Origin: Syngnathus acus
Lineage: Eukaryota; Chordata; Actinopteri; Syngnathiformes; Syngnathidae
DNA: 64,000 bases
Assembly (NCBI RefSeq): GCF_901709675.1
Contig: NC_051087.1
Location: 3,650,001 to 3,714,000, forward strand
Direction of reading: 5' to 3'
Positions within the stretch are counted from its first letter, which is position 1. Every line of letters starts with the position of its first letter. The notes under the pieces are model-generated. The model saw only the letters and a program-made list of their open reading frames with translations, was not told where the DNA came from and did not search any database. Below, piece by piece: positions 50,201 to 64,000 of the stretch. The position numbers and the translations under genes are program-made.

Positions 50201-53181
50201 TTTTTTTCCAACAGGAACTTTAGAATAACATGAGTATACCTTCAAAGCTCAGCAATGAGACATTTAACATCGATGGCCTCTTCTTACCTGAAGTGTGTTA
50301 ATGCAAGACCTGATGTCGTTGTCTGTTTTCTCACACAGTAACATCAGCGTGCCCGTGTCCACCTTCATCCCTTGTCGGAGTGAGATCTGCAAAACCAAAA
50401 AGACGCCAACATACGGTTGAGGGTTTTGTGCGTGAAGCGACTTGACGTGTGCGTATGGCGTGTACCTCCGCCAGTCTCTGAGCTAGACGGGAGGTTTGAG
50501 TCTGGGGGAACGACAGGAGAAAGGCCTGCTGCCTCAGCAATCTGAGAGCTGGAACGTAACTGACACAGAAAAAATAGAAACGTATATCAAAACATGCTTC
50601 TGGCTTCATGCTGCTGTTTCAACGTAAGAGGTTATTTTTTTTTTTTTTTTTTTACAGGTCGTTACAGATGCAGATAATAGGCCGCAGCAGAATGGACTCT
50701 TTCTTTTTTTTCCTCTTTGTAGAATCGGCGCCGGCATCACTGCTGTGTCCGTCTTTCCTATTCAGGGTTGCTAGCAGAACGTTGATGGCAGCCTGCGCAA
50801 AACCCCCCCAAAAATATTCATGTTTTTTTGCGAATCATTGACAGCTTCCAAGGGAGTCATCCAAGAATATGTTTTTTTTTAGTAGGGTGGTCGTCGAACA
50901 CGTACTGCCGGGGCGCCGTCAATTTCGTCGATGATGAGGCAGTTTGGCCTCTCGCCCGCTCCTAAAACGGATTTCATCTGCGTGGCCGAGTCGATGCGTT
51001 TCTGGAACACCTCTGCGCTGCGATCGTCACTGCGCAACAGCAAAGTCAGCACTTTGAGGACTCGAAACAAAAGCCTTGCCACCGACTCTTCGCATCTCTA
51101 ACCTGGCGTTGATTTCCACAACATTGTAGCCGGCGTGCTTTGCAATAACATGAGCCAAGGTGGTCTTCCCCAAACCAGGCGGACCGGACAACAATGCCAC
51201 CTTAGAGAGAGTGAAAAAATCAGTTATTGGAATTAATGACTTATTGAAATTCACGTGATTGTACTGTCTCAATAACCTTAAATTTGGGCCGTTTGTACTG
51301 GTCCAATTCAGCTTCCAGAATCTCCTCGGTCATCTCCATCTTGGTCTTAAATCGATTCGGATTGGCTTGATCGGTTTTGAAAGCGGTTTGCGCGGGGGCT
51401 TGTCTGTCGGACCTCGCCGGGCGAGTCACTCTCTCTTTTCCGTAAACCACGGTGTCCCACAGCTTCAGCCACTTCAGCAGACAACGGTTGGTAAACTGTA
51501 AAAAAAATAAAAAATAATAATAAATTCATAGTCTGAGAGTTTCCACGACATGAAGTGTAGAAGCACGTATAAAGAAGGACATGTCGTACATCATCACTAA
51601 GCAGCTCGGTGTAGTGCCGGGGAGAAAATCGATCAACCCAGAGTCGGAAGCTTCGACCTTCAGAGTCTTCCGGATCAACCTCTTTATTCTCTTCCTCCTC
51701 AACCAAAACATCGTTCGCACTGCTGGAATACGATACAACATTCAAGTCAAACGCAGAGAATCAAACATGTGGGAAAGGAAGCAAGGTTTAAAAAAAAAAA
51801 AAAAAAGTACCTGGCTAGTAGCTCTGTGAGGCGCTGTGTCTCCTCCACAGCCTGCTGGTGGCGCTGTAGTTTAAAAAGTAGAATTCATTTACATAGTCAT
51901 TTTTTTTCCTCATGTGTGGACAATCTAAATGGATAACAGGGGAATTTTTCTATCGATAGAAAAGTTTTTTTCTCATCATCATAACGCCACAATTAATGGG
52001 TCATCTACTCACTCGGTCTGCCGCTTGTTCTTTCAGCACACTAATTGGCACAGCGAGCAGCCCCAAAGAACCCTGAGAGTCTGGTACCAGTCTGCAGTCT
52101 GCCACCTTGACCCAAACAACCTCATTTACTAAGATGGAGTAAATTACGAATTATATTTTGTAGTCCTGCTTCATTCATTACGCTTCAGCTCACTTTCTCT
52201 GCTTCGGTGTCCTTCTGGCGGAGATAGACGCGTGTCCCCGACGAGTCGGTGACGGTGATGTACTCGCCTTCGAGTGGTGGTCTTCTGTGCACATATGACT
52301 GCGTTGCCAAGGCAACGGGTTGCCTGGGAGACACTGGGATTGTTTCAAATCCACTGATATCCAGAGCAGCATCCGAGGAAGACCTGGAAGGCAAAAAGTA
52401 TTTTTGATCTTTAATTGCTCACAGCTCATCTCTAACGTTAACATCTACAGAAATGGATGCATGGATATGATTTTTAGAATATTTAATTATTTTAGTTCTC
52501 CTACGCGGCTGTGCGAGATTGTTCATAGTGTTCTGGAGAGGACGGCGGTGAGATGCCATCGCACCGCGCGGAGTTAAAAAGCCGCTTCACCACACTGGTG
52601 TCCTGCTTGTGACACTTGGCATTTGGAGCTTGTGGACGGCAGGGGAAAAAAGAAGAAAAATAGGAAGGTCAGAGTGTAAATGTGCCACCTGGAACAGAAT
52701 TAAAGAGTCATCGTGCAATGGAAACTCACTGATTTGCTGACCAGTCAACTTCTGGTTATTGATGTGAGAGGCGTCATCATTTGAACTTCGTCTCTGACGC
52801 TTTGCAGGCTTGGGGGATTCCTCTAAAAATGCAAAAAAATAATTAGAGTGGAGTAGAATAAAAAGCTCTGTGCAAAAAGCTAAGCTAGCTGGTGCTGTAT
52901 TGATTTTTTTTTTTTTAAATAACAAAAAATGTCGAAAGGTGCTACAAAAGCAAACATACAAAAAAGCAGCTGACAGTGGAAGAACAAGAAAAAGAGTAAG
53001 GTTATATGTGACATGAAAGTGGAACAAAAAATTCTACTTTAATGAAAGCAATTTGGGTTTTTCAAAAAAATTTAGCCTTGTTTATGTCCTCACTTTCCAA
53101 CTGAGCCAACGCATCCAGTTCGTCGGCGAACTGCTCCTCAAAGTCGTCCTCAATCTCAAACATTTCGTCATATTCATCCAT
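47255..53181 (-). CDS. chtf18: Chromosome transmission fidelity factor 18
   Basis: Large subunit of the alternative RFC clamp loader (CTF18-DCC1-CTF8-RFC2-5), which loads PCNA and supports sister-chromatid cohesion. Exons: 53181-53094, 52822-52730, 52628-52505, 52383-52194, 52120-52013, 51863-51811, 51722-51590, 51495-51277, 51200-51103, 51029-50906, 50792-50656, 50559-50466, 50386-50288, 50047-49917, 49700-49586, 49511-49287, 49158-49009, 48926-48796, 48271-48130, 47978-47883, 47573-47513, 47376-47255. Sum 2,733 nt, 910 residues (human 975). Acidic N-terminus [19 protein letters not shown]; then [18 protein letters not shown]; Walker [21 protein letters not shown]; Walker [25 protein letters not shown]; and the C-terminal [20 protein letters not shown] that binds CTF8/DCC1. 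Acceptors of exons 5 and 15 were fixed by phase. Confidence 0.96.
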
Positions 53182-54617
53182 GACTGCTTCGGTTCAAAGT
53201 TTAAGAAATATGTTTTCAATTTTGGGGAAAATTCAGTGTTAAAATACAACGTCAAGATCAGCCCCGACAAAAACGTATTCCCGGCATTTTTAAGTTGCGG
53301 TGCTCCGTTTCCGGGTAGGTGAAGCTATCAGGCCTCTTATTGGTTGTCTGTTTTCTCTTCCGGGTTATCGTGCAAGAGAGATTTACTGACCAACAGAGGG
53401 CGCTCTTCTCAATAAAAAGTGTGTCAATTTTATGGAACGTTGCATTCAACAGTACAGTTCTACCAAATACAATTAATTAATTAAAAAGGCACCTTTTCAC
53501 AAAATAGACATCAAGTAGCTGGTTGGAAGTAGCTACTTAAGCATTTGGAGTTAGTTTGACAGAGCTCAGCCTGCCAACACTCCAGATTTGCCTGTAGGAA
53601 AAGAAAAGAAAAAAAATCAAATAGAAAGGTACCAGGCCAACATTGAGCACGTTGGGTTAATATTTCATCTGAAGAATTAAAACAATCAAGAAATATATTA
53701 CCGGATTATCAATGAAGCTGTGCACATTCTATAACCACTATTTTCTAAGCAGAAAAACTTTGCCCTGTCAGGGGAATCGATCATCTCATCATCACTTTCT
53801 ACACTTTGTGCTCCATGTCGTGCACACGTGTGTGTAAATGAGATTAATGATGATGGCGCCCCTGTCAACGCCATCTGCTCCTCGGTTTGGAAAAACAGGC
53901 CGGCCGAGGGGGGCGGGGGGTTTGTGCCTGTGAGAGACGTAAAGTTAATTTCACATCGCGGAGCATAGATCTGGATGCAAGGTCTCGCACTCGTGTTGAC
54001 CCTTTGGATTTGCATTACAATTGAAAATATTTGTGTTTTCCAGGGCAAATGAACACTGTTCCATCATCCTTTTTTGTAGTATTGATGCCTGGTATCTGCA
54101 GTCTTAATGACTACCCGATACACTGACATAAGGCCGTCATTTGATACCTGGTCTAACTCCACTTGACACTTAACAGCACATGTTTGCGTGTTTAGACACT
54201 AATGATTCACTAATGATTCACACAGCCAATGATTGACTATCAGTGTGTGTGTGTGCGCGTGTGTGTAGACTACGGTCTACATTGACATCTGCTTTACTCC
54301 ACACTCATTTAGAATACACTCCATTACCCCCTAGCAGGGCCTGTGTAAGTGTGTGTGCATGCACGCAACATTAAGGTGATGTGTTTAATCCCGTGTGAGT
54401 ATGGGGGGGCTCTCTTTACACATTATACAAGATATACAGACACACACACGTGCTCACACACCTTCACTTTCCGTCTTACTTTGCTGTAGACGGCTCAACT
54501 GAGGACTCGGTAACCGATGCCTTCTTCGAGGACTTATGAAAAAGAGGGTGTGAGGTCTTAATGGGGGATGCAAGTGTCCTCTAGGTTCACTTTGAGATAT
54601 TGTCCAAGTGTGTAAGG
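53182..54617. other. Head-to-head gap, chtf18 / slc5a10
   Basis: About 1.4 kb between divergent starts. It contains several short TG/CA runs (about 54244-54266, 54430-54450) and one near-CTCF word (CCAACAGAGGGCGC, about 53389-53402, one mismatch). No exon was found. Confidence 0.5.
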
Positions 54618-55660
54618 ATGTCCAATTCGACCACCAACTTTTACGCGCTGTCTCAATCCTTCAGCTTCTCTGACATCATCGTCATAGTTACCTATTTCCT
54701 TCTCAACCTGGCCGTAGGAATCTGGGTAAGTCGCAAAGATGCTTTTAGGGATGTAAATGTTCAGTTTTATGTGTGTGTCAGTCATCATGCAGGGTGAGCA
54801 GAAACACGCTGAGCGGCTACTTCCTGGCAGGGCGAGATATGGCCTGGTGGCCGGTGAGTTCTCCTAAATCATTTTTCACAGAAATGTTGCTAAAGGTCTA
54901 AATTCTAAAACAATATTTGCAATGATTACACTAACACATGGATGATTAAGTTATACTAAAACAAAGTTTGGTGTATAATAATGTTGATTTTTTTTCAAAA
55001 CCATATTTTAAAATGAAGTCTTTTTGGGTTACCATTATATTGTATTGCACAAAATACTTCTATAGCATAATTTAATGTGATTTGGGGGGGGGAAATAATT
55101 CTGCTGAACTACAATAAAACTTTTAATTTTTAAACATGCGTACACAATATATATATATGTTTAATGTAAAAGAAAATATCTGCAGTCTTTCCTGGAGTTG
55201 AAATTGCATTAGACTGGTGAAGTATTATTTCAAACAATTGTAACTATTTTTATTATTATTATTTTTTTAAGGCCCTATAATGAACTCCACATTATTTTCA
55301 TTCTAAAAGTATCTTGTCATGAACTACAATCATTTACGGCAGTCAAATTTTCCAGATTGGGGCTTCGCTATTTGCCAGTTCAGAGGGCTCGGGTCTTTTT
55401 ATCGGTCTGGCCGGGACGGGAGCTGCTGGGGGCATCGCTGTCGCAGGCTTTGAATGGAATGTGAGTGGACATGCTCATCCGTGCAGAAACCAAAGCAGAA
55501 ATTGCTAATATTTAACATTTACATCATACATAATGTGTGACTGGAAAAATAATTTGTGTTGAACTCTGCTCTGCTTCACCTCTTTTTCTCAGGCCACTTA
55601 TGTGTTGCTGGCTCTGGCCTGGGTGTTCGTTCCTGTCTACATCTCCTCAGGGGTTCGCTT

Positions 55661-55661
<1 letters not shown>

Positions 55662-55721
<60 letters not shown>

Positions 55722-55733
55722 GACACACACACA
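55662..55733 (+). repeat. (CA)n microsatellite at the slc5a10 exon 4 donor
   Basis: Starts about nine bases after the GGG|GTTCGC donor at 55652/55653 and runs for about 70 bases. Confidence 0.95.
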
Positions 55734-56329
55734 GCTCTGCTTGTCAGGGCTGGTTCCGCAAGTATTTTAAGGTGCCAAAAGAGGCATTGTCTTAACACGC
55801 ATTCCCCGCCTTGAAAATTCCCCAGCAGGGTGTCACACAACTCCACCGCACATCATTAAGTCTCTACAGCGTCATAATTCATTTCAGATGAGAGGGAAGC
55901 GCAAATGACACATTTGTGTTGATCAGTATATCACACGAGTGTGTTTGTTCAGATCGTGACAATGCCCGAGTATCTGGGTCGACGGTTTGGAGGCGAGAGG
56001 ATTCGAACCTACCTGGCTGTCCTCTCACTGCTTCTATCCGTCTTCACAAAAATATCAGTACGACACACAAAAAGACACACAATGATTGCAATACACAAAA
56101 ACTGATACTTGTTCATTCCCTTGCACTAGACTGACCTCTACTCGGGAGCTCTTTTTGTCCAAGTGTGTCTAGGATGGAATCTCTACCTGTCCACTGTCCT
56201 CATGCTGGTGGTGACAGCGCTTTACACTATCGCCGGTACGCAAAGGGGTCAAAATTACATTCACAGACATACGTGGAAACTACTTTGCTCTAACCGGGGC
56301 CAAGTCGGTCATATAAACACACTCGAGCA

Positions 56330-56624
56330 CAGGTGTCAAACTCAAGGCCCGGGGGCCAGATATGGCCCGCCACATCATTTTATGTGGCCCGCAAATTCGT
56401 GTGTCATGGCTAGAATTGCAAATCACTTTTAATAATATCTTTTTTTTTTTTTTAAATATTTGACCAGTTTTTACTCGTCTGATTTGAAAACGAGTTATTT
56501 GTTTGTTTTGTAGCTTTTACTGTATATAATATGAGGTGCTCATACATTTACTTGGGTTGACAGCCCTCCGAAAGAAGCTATGACTACAATGCTGCCCGTG
56601 AAAAAAATGAGTTTGACACCCCTG
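56330..56624 (+). mobile_element. Short terminal-inverted-repeat element (hAT-like MITE) in slc5a10 intron
   Basis: Ends CAGGTGTCAAACTCA and TGAGTTTGACACCCCTG are inverted copies, with TGGCCCGC-type words inside. No clear target duplication was found. A related 5'-end fragment is at about 34133-34260 in a bfar intron. Confidence 0.65.
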
Positions 56625-57855
56625 CACAAGAGTAAAGATGGATGCTCTTTACAGATGGTTGTAAATTATACTGGGGTATAATGAAAAATGTGCTGTGACA
56701 CTTCATTTGGTACAATCTAATGAGATCTCATGCATCAACTCAAGATGGCTAATGTCATTGCTAGCTTTTCTCTTTCAAACAGGGACACAGTGGTGCTGTT
56801 TCTGACTAAAATTTCCATTTCCAACAAAACATCAGATAACTCTCACCTAACAACATAGAGATATAATTGAAACATTCAAATAAAATGACATTTTCAAGAT
56901 AACATTTAGGTTCTAGCTCTGTTTAGCCCTGACAAATATGGCGGCTCATGCTAACTTCCTCACAGGTGGTCTCGCGGCTGTCATCTACACTGACACTCTG
57001 CAAACACTGGTGATGATCGTAGGAGCAATTATTCTCACCATCATGGGTACGTGTATTTGTTTCCACCACGGAAATATACTCGCATAATCAACGCGTAATC
57101 GTCGTCCACAGCGTTCAACAAGATCGGCGGCTACAGTAACCTGGAGAAAGTGTACAGCATGGCGGTACCGAGCAAGATCATACCCAACAGTACCTGCCAC
57201 CTGCCTCGACAGGACGCCATGCATCTGTTCCGAGACGCCGTTACCGGAGACCTGCCCTGGCCTGGCATGACGCTCGGGCTCACCATTCTGGCAACCTGGT
57301 ACTGGTGCACTGATCAGGTACTGTAGATAAACTTGAACTTCAAAACAAATTAGCAAAGTAAGCATTTTTTTTTTCGAGATGCGACAAAAGTCCAAATCTC
57401 AGCACGAATCGATTTTATTCACAGCATTCACTTTTGGTCCCACATCAGATTAAACACCGCACTATATCTGTACAAGGCAAACGTTGTCAACAACAAGCCC
57501 CGCCCCTTTACATGTCAGTGACCAATCCCAGTGATTTCAGCATAGGAACCCGAAAGTTCGTAGAGTTGACTCACGACACAAATGATGGAGTTCGGTAAGT
57601 AAAAAGATTGACAGTGCAAAAATCTGAAGCCGTCAAGGGGCTCAAGTAAAATGAAGGTCGTTTGTCCGACTGTTAAGTATTAATCCAGTCAAAGATATGC
57701 GAGCATACATTTACACTTCACCTTGAGTGTAATTTGGTTTGCTCGCGATATGTAAATCTACATGTGGTCTGAGCCTAACGATTAAAATAACATTCCATTA
57801 TTACAGTAAGCACCACCCACGTTAAAAGCACGTCAAGCATTCCTGGCTATCATTT

Positions 57856-62708
<4,853 letters not shown>

Positions 62709-64000
62709 TGCCTCGACGAATCCACTTAAATACTTAAAACGCGGCGGCCCGTCTAAACTTCCCAAATTACCCCGCTTTCATTCCGGATCTGTCGTGAGCC
62801 ACACCGGGAAGATAAAAAACACGAGCCGTACTCCTCCGTCGTGGAACTTCTCATTTGAGAGGAAATAAAAGTCCAAGAAAAAGGGGATAAACAAACACGT
62901 TTTTCAACGACTTTCTCCTACGCGAACTCAAGGTGTAGGCATAAAATTGCCCCCGCCCAAAGCCACGCCTTACACCTGCCCGAGGGGAGTCGAGACGGGA
63001 CCGGTAGCTCGTTTCACCCGGACCCGGCGAACATGGGGGAGGCAGGAGCGAGAGGCGGGCAGCTGTCGGTTGACAGTCAGCCAGTGAGTCAGATTAGAGC
63101 GCAACACTCCGGAAAAGAATATAAATCCCCCTTTGCATTGGAGTGTTGAAACAAATCGAGTGACTCAGTGTGACGAGACACCTTTTGTTCGCTCCGGAGG
63201 CCCAGCCGAGGGTGACGGCTCCCCGGCGGCCACAGAGCTCCTTGAAAGACCCAAAAAAAGAATTTTGAATGGCTACGTGGCACGTACGAACCTCTTCTGC
63301 AAAAACAACAATAATCCCTCAAATTAATCCAGTTTGCGTCAAAGTATGAAAAGTTATCCGACGTTTGCGAAGAGAGCGCGTGGAGGTGCCAGTGCGTGAG
63401 AACCTGGAATCCGGCAACGGAAGCTTGGATACCGGGGGACCGAGAGGCGGAGTGTCCGGTAGTCCGTGGAGCACAAACTCCACCCTCTTTCTGGGAAGGG
63501 AAAGATAGGCTTGTTTTCACCCTTTAAGACTTAAACAACATGCAACTGGAACAAAATGACTTAAAAAAAAAAAAAAACTTTCTAAGGAAAAATGTGGTAC
63601 AAGTGGTTTGACCTATTACGGTAAAAGTTACTCTTATCTAACTGTTGGGTAAATGATGTAACATGCTCACAGTGTGTTATCAGTTCAAAGCCAACAGTTT
63701 AGATTGCTAGGCCACAATAAAATACTTGTGGACTAGATTAATCCCATGTTTAGGAATCTTCATTCTCTTTTGAAAATTTGTATTCTTGCGCTCGTATACG
63801 CAGCTGCTGCTGTGACAAGTAAATTTCCCTGCTGTAGGATGAATAAAGTTCTATCATCATTGAATAATTTTCAATGCCTGCTTTTACTAGATTTTCCGGA
63901 GTGCTTATCTTCATTCAGGCAAGCCAGATCTTGTTGCATCCCGGGTTATAAATAATATAGGATTTGTCATTATACTTAGTAAAACTTAATAAAAGAGGGA
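62709..64000. other. fam83g upstream region and right edge
   Basis: GC-rich promoter-like sequence runs to about 63070. After that I see no exon; in particular the next slc5a10 exon is absent. A minus-strand untranslated exon of fam83g may lie near 63170-63290 but has no decisive signal. From about 63500 the sequence is AT-rich. Confidence 0.5.

Noticed and set aside
62709-62765. In-frame upstream ATG of fam83g (19 extra codons)
   Set aside because: FAM83 proteins start at the MALSQIQCLDD equivalent. The longer start has no family support, though it cannot be excluded.
63746-63955. Plus-strand 69-codon frame near the right edge starting MFRNLHSLLKICIL
   Set aside because: Looks like a possible signal peptide but has no splice sites, conserved motif or promoter, and the base composition is that of the AT-rich surroundings.

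Overview
This window is nuclear DNA from a ray-finned fish, probably a percomorph teleost. The genes are split by short GT-AG introns, vertebrate-type hAT, Tc1-like and LINE remnants are scattered through it, and there are long (CA)n and (CATC)n tracts. The species cannot be named from the sequence. Every exon was placed by reading frame, splice signal and phase, and the summed coding length of each complete gene divides exactly by three.

Layout, left to right: (1) 306-3932, minus: 5' part of a GGA clathrin adaptor (gga2 by synteny), running off the left edge. (2) 5039-8150, minus: ears2, mitochondrial glutamyl-tRNA synthetase, complete. (3) 10706-26010, plus: a very large mesothelin-like gene of 63 coding exons and about 2,556 codons, built from repeated exon cassettes in front of a conserved mesothelin C-terminal region. 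(4) 27524-31797, minus: txndc11. (5) 33024-35273, minus: bfar, with an untranslated first exon near 36.0 kb. (6) About 36.5-37.9 kb, plus: a spliced non-coding gene with two SNORD60-type C/D snoRNAs in consecutive introns. (7) 40034-43302, plus: an unrecognised gene for a signal peptide, three single-exon Ig-like domains and a GPI-type tail, lying between two inverted repeat arms. (8) 46510-46912, plus: gng13. (9) 47255-53181, minus: chtf18, tail-to-tail with gng13. (10) 54618-58610, plus: first nine coding exons of slc5a10, which leaves the window on the right. (11) 57856-62708, minus: fam83g, interleaved with slc5a10 on the other strand.

Gene order matches two human regions. GGA2-EARS2, MSLN, TXNDC11, BFAR, GNG13-CHTF18 and SNORD60 lie on human 16p12-p13.3, whereas the SLC5A10/FAM83G antisense pair lies on 17p11.2. 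The two blocks join here between 53182 and 54617. The genes do not form one pathway: they are a vesicle adaptor, a mitochondrial synthetase, cell-surface proteins, ER-membrane proteins, a G-protein gamma subunit, a replication clamp loader, a sugar transporter and a CK1 anchor.

Most worth a second look are the cassette-expanded mesothelin, the Ig-like gene whose domains lack the usual Ig cysteine pair, and the tandem SNORD60 pair. CDS spans run from start to stop codon; exon lists are given inside the entries.
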